64,000 nt of DNA from Rhizophlyctis rosea (lineage: Eukaryota; Chytridiomycota; Chytridiomycetes; Rhizophlyctidales; Rhizophlyctidaceae): assembly GCA_027596075.1 (NCBI GenBank), contig JADGJC010000109.1:53747-117746 (forward strand), written 5' to 3'. Each line of letters opens with the position of its first letter. Positions within the stretch are counted from its first letter, which is position 1. Shown here piece by piece: positions 35,059 to 47,021 of this stretch. A model generated the notes under the pieces. The model was not told where the DNA came from. It ran no database searches and was given only the letters and a program-made list of their open reading frames with translations. The translations under genes and the position numbers were made by a program.

Positions 35059-35532
35059 TGCAAAATATCATCAGAGGAAGAACTGTCGTGGTCGTTGTGG
35101 TGAATAATCAAACGATAGACAGGTTGGCGCAAAACAAGTTTGGGAAACTGGCTGGGGGATGCCTTTCTGGGCCGCGCTTTGTTGACAAGACATCTCGCTC
35201 GCCTGACAAGTGGCGTACCCACATACGGTTTTGTTATCCGCTGAACTACTGATAATATGATAAATGTAAACCTGTTTCCGGGAAGTTGCCATCCCCAACA
35301 GTCCGTTTACTTTATGGTTGTTGTCGACCAATAGTACGAAAGCTCAAATTAACTTCCAGGCCTGTACAATGGCAGCAGCGGCTTTATAGCAAAGGCCTAT
35401 GGGAAAATTCTCTGGTAAAGAAAACAAATAATGATCAAGCGCTAAAAACAAAATGGTAAGTGGGTTCACTGCACCTTCCAGGTTGCTTTAAACAAGTCAA
35501 TCAATGTCAACGTTGCTCGAAACTCTGACCAA
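35059..35532. other. Intergenic, no gene seen
   Basis: Spacer between an unresolved gene and tRNA-Asp. Confidence 0.4.
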
Positions 35533-35604
35533 TCTCAGTTAGTATAGTGGCTAGTATCCCCGCCTGTCACGCGGGAGACCCGGGTTCAATTCCCGGACTG
35601 AGAG
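35533..35604 (+). tRNA. tRNA-Asp (anticodon GTC)
   Basis: 72 bases. Acceptor TCTCAGT pairs with ACTGAGA, discriminator G. Anticodon arm CCCGC-CTGTCAC-GCGGG gives GTC; T arm CCGGG-TTCAATT-CCCGG. No intron. Confidence 0.95.
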
Positions 35605-36020
35605 CTTAGGGTGTTTTCTAATCGAGTAATTTTTTTGTCTTTCTCTGTGTTTTCTGTGGATTGTTGGCTTTTTCTGTGTTGTCTGAGGATTGTTGTGGGC
35701 CGTGCAATGCGTTTTTGGATGAACGCTACCGTCATTGATGAACGCTGAGAGCAGTATGGTCTTGAGATAACGCCGAAAGCCGGTTGTTCCGGGAGGCTAA
35801 TAACAACTGACGTTCGGGAATGCTGATTACGTAGACTGAATTATGCACAGCCATTCCCAACTCGTGAATGTTGAAAAAAAAGTATGATTACATAGCATAC
35901 GTTACATACAAGGTAATACCTAATGAGTACTATCTACTAAAGGAAATTACATACACATTAACCGCCTCACCACACTTGAAGCTATATAAACCAACTACCC
36001 CAAATTGACCCGCAATCCCT
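35605..36020. other. Downstream of tRNA-Asp and of the purine permease gene
   Basis: T-rich sequence directly after the tRNA fits RNA polymerase III termination (TTTTTTT at 35630-35636). No gene. Confidence 0.5.
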
Positions 36021-37876
36021 CTATTTCGTATCCACAGGAACTCCGTGGAAAGCCTCAGCCTCCTTCTTCTCGATGCCCTCCTCCAACCTATTGGCGGGAT
36101 CCCTGTTCTCCTCATCTGCACTGATCTCCAGCACGTCATCCTGCGCATCCCCATCAACGTGGTCCTTCTTGTGCACCATCCACTTGACCCAGAAGGGGTA
36201 TAGTTCCTCCTTGCTTTTGGGTCCCCAATGCTCCTTCTTGTCAAAGTCGGCAGGCAAAGCCTTGCCGCCAGACGCCTTCCGGATGATGAAGATGATGGAG
36301 TTGATGATGATGTAGGAAACGACACCCCCAATGAGACCGTAGGCGATGGAGTAAGTGAACGGCATGATGATGATGGCGATGAACGCGGGGACGGCGTCGG
36401 GGAAGTAGTGCCAGTTGATGCGGGGGAAAGCTTCTTGGGACATCATAACACCGACAATGAGGAGAGCAGGACCGGTGGCCCATGGAGGGAAGGAAGCGAA
36501 GATGGGAGCGAAGAAGAGGGAGAGGATAAAGAAGAGACCGGTGGTGATGGCGGTGAGACCGGTCTTACCACCTTCGGTGATACCTGCACCAGACTCGACG
36601 AAGGCCGTGACAGGGGAAAGACCCATGAGGGCACCGATGGAGATGGAGGAGGCGTCGGTGAGGAAGGCTTGCATGGAGTTGTTGAAGTCGCCGTTGGGCT
36701 TGAGGAAACCGGCGAACTTGGCCATGGAGAAGAGGGTACCGGTCATGTCCAAGATGTCGACGTACAAGAAGGTGATGAGGGCGATCCAGACTTCCTTGGT
36801 GTGCATGGCTTCGAAGCTCAAGACACCGCCGATTAGGCGGAGACGCGGGACGTCAACGACTTTCTTGAAGTAGTCGAACATTGTGTCGCCGGCTGGGGTG
36901 TAGGGGAAGTAGGTGACCTCCGAGTTGCGGAACCAGGAGACGGCGGAGATGAAGATGATGGAGATGATGATGGAACCCTTGACGCGGTAGGAAAGAAGCA
37001 TGGCCATGATCATGAAACCAAGGATACCCATCCATGTGGTAGGGTTTTCCATGTGGTGGGACATGCAAGCGCCGGTGACCGGGTCCTTGAATTCAGCCTT
37101 GCAAGCACCGAGTTCGACAATCGTGGCAGAATTGGGACCAATCAACCCAATACCAGCAGAACTCTCCATACCAATCAATGCCAAGAACAACCCGATACCC
37201 GCCCCCGTCGCAACTTTGATACTAGCCGGAATAGCCTTGGCCAAAATCTGACGCAACCCCAACACCGTCAACCCAATGAACAAGATACCCTCAATGAAGA
37301 CAGCCGCAAGCGCAGTCTCGTACTTCACTTTGCCGGTACCGTGGAAGCCAACGACTTGGTAGGCAAAGTAGGCGTTGAGACCCATACCGGGTGCAAGGGC
37401 GATGGGGAGGTTGGAGAAAAGACCGAGGCAGATAGTGGAAATGGCGGAGATGGCCGCGGTTGCGGTGATGAGGTCTTTGCGGAGGTCGCCTAGACATGAT
37501 TGGTATCCGGGGTCTGCGAGACAGACGGAGGGGTTGCCGCCCAGTGCTTCACAGTTGCAGGGACCGCCGGAGTCTCCGATGATAGCTGCGTTTACCTATG
37601 TGATTGAGAGGAGGGTATATGTATCAAGCAACCAGCAACATGTTCGTCCTGAAGCAACGTACTGCTGCCATTCGAACCGCATCCCACTCTAAACCTCGCA
37701 TTCAAGACTAAACATACCGAAATAATGTACGCCATCGTCACGAAAGTGGCGAGACCTGCGCGAAGCTCAGTTGTAAACCGAGTATTGGGACGTTCATCCT
37801 TTGCGCCAGATCCTTCAAGTTTGAACCATCGTCCAATGACGGAATTCGCCACGGCTGAGTTGAGTTTTTCGAACAT
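36021..37876 (-). CDS. azgA: Purine (adenine/guanine/hypoxanthine) permease, AzgA family
   Basis: Two exons, 37876-37718 and 37595-36021 (donor GTATGT, acceptor CATAG, phase 0), giving 577 residues. AzgA-type NCS2/AzgA transporters import purine bases with protons across the plasma membrane. Signatures: N-terminal RFTTELRAGLATFVTMAYII, the cysteine loop CNCEALGG after the first span, GMGLNAYFAYQVVGFHG, GIGLFLALIGM, and the family motif SPVTAFVESGAGITEGGKTG. About 12-14 hydrophobic segments are visible. The C-terminal tail is acidic and cytosolic. Family confident; exact base preference not predictable. Confidence 0.93.
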
Positions 37877-39464
37877 TAAGGCCAGGAGTCAGAGCGATTG
37901 AGATGCGGGTAACGGGAAAGAAAGAGGTCTATTGGGATGTTATAGCTTCGTGAGTGAGGTCTGCTTTGGGAATAGGTATGCTGCCGGCCGCTGCTCAACC
38001 TAGCATGCGACAGAGCGAGATCGGAAAATCCGAAACGTTTTGAGGGGTCTGTCCTGACTCACGCTATAAATAGAACATTTTTTTGCTATGGGCGCTAGAT
38101 GCATTTGGCGGAGCGAATCTAAGCCGCCCGCGTTTCGGATAAGAGTTTGACCTTGGACTCCTTGGAACTGATTGCTGGCGCGTATCTGCGCTTCCCCAGA
38201 ATCCCCACCCGTCGGTTATTATGTGCTTGCACGGTTGGTAAGAAAGTGTCTTTTTCCGGGCCCAACCAGATAGCGGTGCATTGGTGGTGGAGACAAGTTG
38301 TGGTCCTTTTTTTTGGAATTCTGGGCCCGCGCGCTGTGAGGGAAGTTTGTGGCGCTTACAAGACTGTGCCGCTAAATTGTCTCACTGTGCCTGCAGGCAT
38401 GGCTCTCTGTGCCTTTGCGGTTTGGCCCAGTTGTGCGGGTGAATCTACTCCACGACGGCGTTTCGTGTTCCCTCGCCGTGTTTGCCACCCGTCCCCGTTG
38501 GTCAACCTCCGAATGCACCCTCGTGACAGTGCGATAGCGTTGGTTGCCATAAAATGGGACATCCTCATCCCTCCTCTTCGTCGCCTTGAAAGCGGTCCAT
38601 CCTCCTTACCCTCTCCTACTGGAGTCAATCTCTCAATCTGCATAACTTACCGCAACATATCATTAGGGACAACCACACCATTCCGGCGTTGCAACTCAAT
38701 AAGTAAGTTGCGCATGCATCCATACGGGGACTGAACAGAAGCGTGGGCTTAGACTGCTTAGGGTTGCTGGCGTGCTGTGATCGATTTCCAAAGCGCATCC
38801 CCCCCACTGACTTGGTTCATCGCGTCGATTGAACACGTTTGAATATGTATGGACTCTTGACAGCTTCAACGACACATGAACAGCAGATTGGACTGCCCAA
38901 ATGGTTGCTGGGTTTGAAATGATGTTATAGGCTATTTCCAATGGATATATTCAACTCCGCCCTAAGCATTTGCCCAGGAAGCATTTGGATGCTTTGATGG
39001 GTCCACGGCAAAAGACTTCTCCCAGCTATCACCAAACATTCCAAAGCGCATTGGTGTAACAACGAATGTTCCAAACCCAAATTTGAGGTCAATTTGAAAA
39101 TGGGCATGTGGCTTGGATAACAGTATGACCTAATTAGGATTTGATTGTTTGGGTGTGTGGATTTTGGGACCGTTCCAAACATTCTTCTTTGCAATCGGTC
39201 ATCGTCATCTCTGTAATCCATGCAACGCAACCTGTACATGTCGATATCAAAATGATAGCCACATCCTTCACCATCAAGCCATTAAGGACGTCGCTCACCC
39301 AGGCATCAGTTGGTGTGACGAGCTCCAGGCTGGTCCATAAATGTACGTTTACATTAGGTATCTACAAACGTTCTATAATCCAGTACATTGATCTATATAC
39401 ACCCCTTCTCCAAGGGAAAACCACGACAATTCCCCATATCTAAATGCCCACACGCCACACACCC
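37877..39464. other. Intergenic, 1.6 kb
   Basis: Upstream of the permease and downstream of the 7-TM gene. A 195-codon plus-strand frame (38147-38734) has no supporting feature. Nothing else recognised. Confidence 0.4.
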
Positions 39465-40946
39465 TCAATGCCGATTACTCCCCGTCCTCTTCTTCCCACG
39501 CCTTATATAAGCCGGCACCGCATAAACAAACACCAAATTCGCACAAAAATACATCGTCAAGAATATCCTCCCCACAAAACTCGCCGTTCCCACATTCTTG
39601 AAACTCAAGGCTATAGTCGTTACGGCCGCCGTGATGGCCGATACAAGCAATGTGGTCATGAGCGCTATCATGAATGTGCGTGTTGGACGCAGGACTTTTG
39701 TGCTGGGGTTGAGGGGAGAGTTGGAGGGCGGGGAGATGAACGGTGGGAGGGAGTGGTTGTGCAGTGCTTGGTTTGGGTGACGGTGGGTGGAGGCTGCTTC
39801 GGAGGAGTTGGAGGTTGTTGTGGTTGTTGCGGCTATTGCGTTCGTCATGTATGGTCCCATGTCGATGCGAACGGGTGGTGGGTGGGGAAGACTGGATTTA
39901 CGGACTGGGGAAATGGGCTGGGGTGGAGAGCTTTGCGCAACTGGAGAGGGATGTTGCATTAATGGTGATACTGGCGACGTTGCTGATCCATAGTCATATT
40001 GTGGACCGATTGGTGGTAGACCGCCGTTGTAGTGTTTGTTCAAGCCTACAGTCTGTATATGTAGGGCAGGAGGTGGTGGAGGAGGGTTGCCGCCGGTTGT
40101 CGGATATCCATAGTTCGTTGCGTTCATTACATATCCGTCCTTTGGATGGTTTTTCGACCGATTGAACGATCTGGAAATCTTTGATTTCTTCTGCCCATTC
40201 GACATCTCCTCCCCACTGGTATATCCACTGTTCTGTCCACTGAAGCCGTTCCCACCTTTCAACCGATCCCGCACCCCAACAACGATCTTCAAGCTCACGC
40301 CCGCCAATGCAACATCGAGCGCGACACACCACGTCAGTGGGATGACGAGCGCCATTAGCGCGATGAACGTCCGTCCTGACGGAATGGGATTGGTATCGGC
40401 ATGGCGTGCGTACACCAAATAAAACCAAATATCAAATCCGAGTGACGGGAGAAATAGGAATAGTGTGATGCCTATTAGCGTCAGGCGGAGTTTGTTGGGA
40501 AAGTATGTCAAATGAGAGAAGATACGGAACCGTTCGAGGTTCACTGCCGTCATGCAGATTGTGGAGAGGAGGAAGAGGGTGCTGATCATTCAATGATTAG
40601 CCCAGCGTCCATGTCGGAGGTGACGACCACCAATACCCTTTGAGATCACTTACTAGTCAAAGAACAACGCATACGGATTGAACATCGATCCATATCCCTC
40701 CTCGGGTGTAGGATGCAGCCGCACAACCACAGCATCCGCAAACGATGCAATCTCGCTCAACACGACCAATGCCCATGTTGCGCACAGGTATTTGTTGAAC
40801 TTTGTCCGCCGGTCCTTGGCCCGTAGCGTTCTGCATACATATATGAAACAATACAGTGCTGCGCATATTTGAGCGGTGTATATGGGTACGCTGTAGGCGA
40901 ATGGCCAGTGTTCTGGCATATGGTATGGAACGGTCGGGGTTGACAT
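39465..40946 (-). CDS. Seven-transmembrane protein with long third cytosolic loop
   Basis: Two exons: 40946 (or 41003) to about 40655, donor GTAAGT after FFDY, then about 40578-39465. Hydrophobic segments in order: YTAQICAALYCFIYVC, ATWALVVLSEIASFADAVVV, STLFLLSTICMTAV, LIGITLFLFLPSLGFDIWFY, FIALMALVIPLTWCVALDV, a ~190-residue hydrophilic Pro/Ser/Asn-rich loop, FMIALMTTLLVSAITAAVTT, and FLTMYFCANLVFVYAVPAYI. Seven spans with a large loop between 5 and 6 is the layout of G-protein-coupled receptors. I see no DRY or NPxxY motif, so it is a receptor-like protein of unknown ligand. I prefer the start MSTPTVPYHM at 40946. Confidence 0.6.
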
Positions 40947-41758
40947 GTCGGCGAATGGTGGTGGGGGTGGGAAGCGGGTGGGTGAACGTGAGGTTGAGAG
41001 CAACCGGTTGTATTATGAAGTGCCTAAGCCGGAGTCTATGGACGCTCGACGGGCCTTTCAAACCGTGCTATTTACTGCACCTTTTCCTACTATCCGTCTA
41101 GTTTCCAATGATAAATCGAACGAGCTAAACAATGGACGTAAAATGCAAGTCAAAGGGTAACTTTGAGCGGGTTTGAGGCATTGTTTACTAACAAACGCTT
41201 TGTCAACCCGGGGTGACCGTGATCAACCCCCTGTCAAATCCTTCCACCCTAAAGAGCAGGTTACTAGTAGTGCCCGGAACACATAGCAAACTCACGAAAC
41301 CTGTATCACAGATCTGACATAGACACTCCATAAAACCCAACATCCCACAAACTCAGAACCGTACGAGACGAGCATTTCATCAACTTGCGTCCGTCAACCA
41401 GCACAGAACCCAAAAAACTTTTTTCCCCAAATGCACCAACTTTCATACATAACTTACAGACCTCGTACCACACCCCCCAAACCCCTTCCCCCCACTTTTG
41501 ATCTCTTTTCACACTTTTGACAGGTAGCCGCCACCCCTGTTTCAGTATGGTTTGGCTTTTTCGGTATGACGGAAATGAGGTGAAATGAATACAAAAGCTA
41601 CAAAGTGATCACCAAAACGCGCGCCACATGGCTTAGACTTTTGGCGGTTGTGTAACTGTTTAGTGCAGATCGTGCCAAGCCTTGGTAACACAAGGGCGCC
41701 TGCGGGGAACTGATTGAACACACGGTTTTAGTCTATCGGTCGAAGGATCAGCAATTGA
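40947..41758. other. Intergenic, no gene seen
   Basis: Promoter side of the 7-TM gene and 3' side of the next (-) gene. Confidence 0.4.
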
Positions 41759-43105
41759 TTACGTAACCGAATATATCGATGGTGGACTTTGTTGGTGTGC
41801 GCTAACAAGTAAACAATGTATGCAACGGAAAGGCAAGATATATCACTTACCATACTTCGCACACCCGCTCCTGGAATCCTAGGGCGTTGATGATTGCGAG
41901 GTCTGTCCCGTTGTCTATGTCATCGCTGTCCTCTACAAATGGTCCCTCCTCGGGGCAATGGAGGATGAACGGATGTAAAGGAGCTGAGCCGTCGCTTTGA
42001 AGGCCATAGAGGATGCAGATTTGGCGGAGGAGAATGTGGTAGGAAAGATCCCAGTAGAGGGTGTAGGAGTCATCTTTGGGGTTTGCGGGTGGGAAGCTGG
42101 AATTTGGGTTGGAGAGGTGGCCGTATTGCGATGAGCGGAAGTGGAATGCGGGCTGTTTTTCGCTATATTTGCAGAGGAAATAGATATAAATGATTGCGGA
42201 CAGATTTTCTTGACCGGAAATTGTTATGAAAATACCTGATGTACTTACCCATCAGCACACAATTTCCAGCTTGTGAATTTCTCCTAAAAAAAGAAATCAG
42301 GATCGACTTCTCCTTCTTGACTTTGATAGCGATGTTTAGCCTTGTCCCAGCTGGCTTCAAAGTAGCTCATGTCTGGTCCGATGGTGCTGAAATTGAAGTG
42401 GGCTTTCAAGAGACGGCGCCATACTGACTATAACACGTGGAGTGCGATCAGCTTTATGCGGTGATTTGTAAACTTTCCCCACTGCATTCTGGGCTCCGTC
42501 CCAGAAGATGGTAGTACGCATTTTGGAGATGGACGAACGGATGCGATGTACATGGTCCGCTCTGGTCTAATGATTCTGATATGGTATTGAGCAGTCCACT
42601 AACTCTCAGCATATCAAGTGGTCACCACCATATAGAACGGACTCAAATTTCAGATAGAACTAGACCAACGATGGGTTTTGGGACACATGTTTCCATCCGC
42701 TTCAGTTGTATCTGAGAAACTTGCGAACAGGGAAGTCGCGCACCATCAGCTTTCATTGAGAGAATCCGGCCCAGATTTGGACCGAGCACATTGTAGGCAA
42801 AGTATCCATGGGATGCACTACATATGGGTCAAGAACTTATCTGGTGCACCAATTTGAAGTACCTCCAGGGATTGTAATTCCCCATCCCCCGCAACACCAA
42901 CACACACACTCTATCCCACTCCTCCCAAATCACCGCCCACACTAACCTCATTCTTGTGATCCAGCACCCCCCGCCAACTTCGGCATGTATGTCTGCATGC
43001 GCGGAGGGACAGCCACGCCGGTGTGGGTAACGCTGTGAATATTCGGGGAAGGAGATCGTGTGATGTAAGGACTGCATGACGTGACTGTGGATGGCGATCA
43101 ACCAT
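41759..43105 (-). CDS. F-box protein (multi-exon)
   Basis: Exon 1 begins at 43105 (MVDRHPQSRHAVLTSHDLLP) and carries an F-box: HDLLPRIFTALPTPAWLSL, then RACRHTCRSWRGVLD, ending at a GTTAGT donor. Further coding blocks are WDRVCVLVLRGMGNYNPW (~42900), WRRLLKAHFNFSTIGPDMSY (~42430), EKFTSWKLCADG after a strong TTTTTTTAG acceptor (~42285), and EKQPAFHFRSSQYGHL to FQERVCEVW (42160-41858, GTAAGT donor). A short last exon ends at TAA 41761-41759. Several middle junctions are unresolved. The W-rich middle is typical of F-box proteins whose substrate domain is not a known repeat. Confidence 0.55.
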
Positions 43106-44705
43106 GGCGAGAAGAGTGTTGACGAAGCCGACGATGCACAAGATATGTAGTTTGAGAGCACAAGTTATGATCGTAACGTGATCGTACGTGCTGTATCGGG
43201 GTGTTGGAAGGTCTCGAGTGGGATTTGCTGGTGGCCCCAGGTGGCCTGGTTGTGGGGCTTCTCCTGTTCGCCACGTCCTCCAGGTTGTAAGTGCTGAGGT
43301 CCTCCTTGACAAAACCTGAAATGGCTAACATCCCCACCTGCTGAATCCTGTTCTCAACCACACCGTACTTCTCGGTCAACTCCATCCCATTCTTGGTCCC
43401 ATGCTGTCTGTTACGCGTGCCTCACGTTGAAAACTGGGAGTGAATTCACCAATAACCATGCAGAAACCGTGCGATCCTACCAGCTAGCAGGACGACCAGG
43501 TAGACACCCAAGCTCAACCCCTGTACGGTTACAGCCTCAACTTGGGACGGGTTGGAACCATGACACAGGCGGCATACTATCTCTGTTAGCAGCCAAAGGT
43601 GCGGCCTGAAACACACAATACTGCTTTGGATAAAAGTTAGAAAACGGTCTCCGAGTTCAAGAAAACTCACCCTCGCACCGCAATACTGTCGTTCAGCCGG
43701 TCAGAGCTGGCACTGTGTAGTGTGCAGCTAGCCTGCATGCTTGAGCGCCGCTTGGGAAGTGCAAAAATGAGAAGAAAGCCTTGCCTCACTATCACTTGGT
43801 GAGGAATGATAGTAGCAGTGTTGTTTGACGCCTAGTGGGGTATGGGGAGACAGGAAGGGGGTTCAAAAATGATAGGGAGAGAGGTGTTTCAGTATTATTG
43901 TTTAGGGGATGGGTTGGCTGGAGCAAGTGTTGCGTGGTTGGAGCGTTGATTCCCGAAAGAGGTGTGATTGACGGTGTTGGACCGCTTGATAGTATTTGTT
44001 TCTCACTTGAGCAGATCCCACCCATACACCCATACCCGTTGCTTTCATCTTTTTATCATCCCAACTTTTCAACTTCCTCCTCGCATCAGCACCCTGTCCC
44101 CTCTCTTCAATCGACTGATTGTTTTCTTCTTGACGATCGATGATACGCATCATATCTTTCCAGATTAGATGCTATGTGAAAATACCCAATCAACCCAATC
44201 ACTCCATACCTACCCTTTTCTCTCCTGTTATCAACCAAGCTTGCACGGTCCACCTTCTCATTTAACTCTTTGAAGGTTTTTAATACGCGAGGGAGGAGGT
44301 CACCGGATTTATGATGCTCAATCAAAAGCAGGGAGGAAGATCTACTTTCGTGAGGCAAAATTGCAGTGATTGGAGTCAGTTGGCTGCCAGGGATGTGCCA
44401 CCATGTTCATTTGCGCAATCAGGCTTCCAAAAGTGCAACGCCCGAATTATGCGCAGAATCCTCGGCATCATCGTCTCCTTCTCAGCTTATAATTGCATTA
44501 CAGAGATGCAAGTCAAGAAGATTGATTGGAACAATTGCTGTAAATGTGATGATTATGGGGCTATTTATGGAACATTAGAAGAATCTGGTTCCAATGGTGA
44601 ATTTCACGTCCACCCTCTCGACTATTATATAAGTCTATTGGATTCCCCGGTTCTCTCGATCAGTCCGATCCTAAGCATTCCACTCATATTCATAATCCCA
44701 GCACA
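43106..44705. other. Intergenic, no gene seen
   Basis: 1.6 kb between divergent genes. Short frames on both strands; none supported. Confidence 0.4.
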
Positions 44706-46131
44706 ATGGCCAAATCATCATCGTTATCTCAGACATCGGTTGCCGGTACTACCTCCGCATCAACACCGAAGACTGCTCACGCTCATTGTAAGACAACCGA
44801 CTCAACGTCCAACGATTCGACAATCGCTGATATACCCCGCGACGATCCACCCCATTCGACGTCGGGTTCCTCGAAGACGTCGCCCTCAGATCAAAGGAAT
44901 CAAATCATTCCGTCCGCTTGCAGTTCAAACAACATAACTTTGACGGCGACGACTTCGTGTTCATACCGCTGAACGACAGGACCAAGGAGACATTGATGGA
45001 AAGGGTGGCAGCGCGTGTCCGTCGTCAAATGGACGACGATCCCACCCCCATCATCCGCTTGGCGAATATCCCAAATCTTCCATTTCCGATGTCCCTGTCA
45101 GCGTCATGCGAAGCCATGGCCACGCTTACACCTCCCTCAGCAATGAGGAATGGTGGAGACGAGGTTGCGCATGCGTGGGAAGAAGCGAAACAGGGTCTAC
45201 TGTGGCTTGAAAATTACGCCGTTCCATCGTCCCTGGCCGATCTGCTGGCGGATGGTGACGTCGATGACTTCCCAACCCTCACCTTGGAGTATGTAGATTT
45301 GGTTTTGAACGCGGGGAAGAAGAAGTTCGAATACCCTCCTGTCGTGGCAGTTCACATCACAGACCTGGGTGATCTTCTTTGGTGGGTCATCAAAATTGAT
45401 ACACCCGCCATTGATGTCGATCTTTCGAACCCTCCTTACACCATTCTTCCTCACAAAACGGTCAACCATTCAACTCGCACCCGATGGTCGAATTATGATC
45501 CGGACCGATCCTACCCTGTGACGCTTATGACACCGGAACAGTTCGCAACCTTCAAGAACGCCGGTAAACTCTCTGGTTCATCCAAACTCATGATCCCATC
45601 CGATCCCACCGACTCATCCTTTAAATGCGATCGTTCCCGTCGCAAACGGAATGCACGGATTTCGAAGACAAAGGAGCGTATAGATCCCAAAAGTGCGGCT
45701 AATTGCACCCGCATTTGGGACGTCGACAAGTACGGCGAATTGAACGGACATCGTCAAAAGGGGTCAAAATTAGAATACGACCACATCCCTTCCGCCGCGA
45801 CTTTGCGTCGAAAGAAGCATCCTCAAAATTACTCAAAGTTGACGACAATCAGAAAAACACAATCAAGAACAACGGCTTCTCCATAGCCGTATCTAGCGTC
45901 TTGCACCGGTTAGGACGCACCCACGGCACCAATAACGCCAATGTTGCCGCAGACGCAGACGAAATCGAACGTGCAGTCGAGAAAGATATCACGGAGCACT
46001 TGAACAATATGGAAACGTTTCGGATCAAAGACTTTGAAATAACGCTTACCGTTCTCGGCAGTTCCACAAACAGAACCGTAAAGCATATCCGAACGACTTC
46101 CGCTCGTCCACGTTCTTCCAAACGGTTATAG
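44706..46131 (+). CDS. Unrecognised protein, frame broken near its 3' end
   Basis: Start MAKSSSLSQTSV at 44706 in good context. An intron with GTAAGA donor joins exon 1 to YVALRSKESNHSVRLQFKQH. The frame continues through AWEEAKQGLLWLENYAVP, VVAVHITDLGDLLWWVIKID and RIWDVDKYGELNGHR. At the run AAAAGGGG (45756-45763) the reading must move one base to continue as GVKIRIRPHPFRRDF, IKNNGFSIAVSSVLHRLGR and EITLTVLGSSTNR, ending at 46131. Without the shift it stops at 45886. No intron fits. The N-terminus is Ser/Thr-rich, the middle is acidic and globular, and a stretch near residue 240 is basic (RSRRKRNAR), which could be a nuclear signal. No family recognised. Confidence 0.55.
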
Positions 46132-47011
46132 TACCGCGTTTGCAGCGAGTCATCGAGGGTTATTATGAGGAGGACGTGTGAGAGGGGGGGGGGACGGGGG
46201 AAGGGGTCATAATAGGGAAATGGATGATACGGTTGAATGGAGAAGTAGAATGCTAATAGATAGACGAACAACTAATTTTAATAGATGAAGAAATAGATAG
46301 TTGCGAGCGCGTTGGAAGTGTTTGGTTATGACGTGACAGGATAGATATAATAGTAGCAGCAATTTTGGGTAGAGTGATTCGGTCCTCTTTGAAATCTTGT
46401 GTGTGCCTCCTTTTATATCTTTCCAAAATACAACTTTTGACTCTGACCAAAGCACTTAGGATTGTATGGTGAATTTGATGATGTTGACATCATGACCACA
46501 TAATAGGAATCGCAATCACATAGTCATCTCCCAACTTGATCTCTATTGCTAATCACAGAACAATTACCCTTCTCCCATCACCAAGATGTTCCCTTCTCCC
46601 ATCACCAGGATGCTGTTAAACCTTCTCCCCCTCCCCAACCAAAAAGCAGAACCGGGCACCCCCCGAAAACCGCCAGCAAAAGAGAATCAATCACCGGCTC
46701 ATGAACAAAGTGATTTCTTGATGTAATCTTTCCAAACTATATATAAAAAAGGCAAACTGCAAATATTACGTTCATCCCCTCGCCCCCTTCCCACAAACCC
46801 CCGCAACCGACCTCCCCCTCAAACCGTGTCCCACCCCGGCACAAACACCAAAACCCCCGCACCCCCCCGCGGGCGCCCCCCGCGGGGGGCGCGCGTCTTT
46901 TACACTCCTGGAGGAGGGTGCTAGGGAAGCTACCCAGGAGGTGGACCGGAAAGCTCCCATAACACCCTCCCCCGTAAAGGGGGTTGCGCCGGGGGTGGCC
47001 CGATGAGGGGG
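46132..47011. other. Intergenic and GC-rich island beside a gap
   Basis: 46132-46800 is AT-rich spacer with two copies of CCCTTCTCCCATCACCA. From about 46840 the sequence becomes extremely GC-rich, with a perfect palindrome and hairpin-forming segments up to the N gap. It is unlike any neighbour and could be a dispersed repeat or a misassembled piece. Confidence 0.5.
46872..46891. repeat. Perfect 20-bp GC palindrome
   Basis: GCGCCCCCCGCGGGGGGCGC is its own reverse complement. It lies within a GC-only stretch (46853-46895). Confidence 0.85.
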
Positions 47012-47021
47012 NNNNNNNNNN
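47012..47021. other. Assembly gap (10 N)
   Basis: Ten N that truncate the C-terminus of the trehalose synthase gene; true size unknown. Confidence 0.97.

Noticed and set aside
36228..36836. 202-codon Asp/Glu/Gly-rich plus-strand frame
   Set aside because: Antisense shadow of the purine permease coding sequence.
38147..38734. 195-codon plus-strand frame upstream of the permease
   Set aside because: Cys/Arg-rich, no domain or signal, lies in a promoter-like region; chance frame in GC-rich DNA.
46872..46891. Palindrome as an intrinsic terminator or operator
   Set aside because: Intrinsic terminators do not apply to nuclear pol II genes, no T-run follows, and it sits in an aberrant GC island by a gap.
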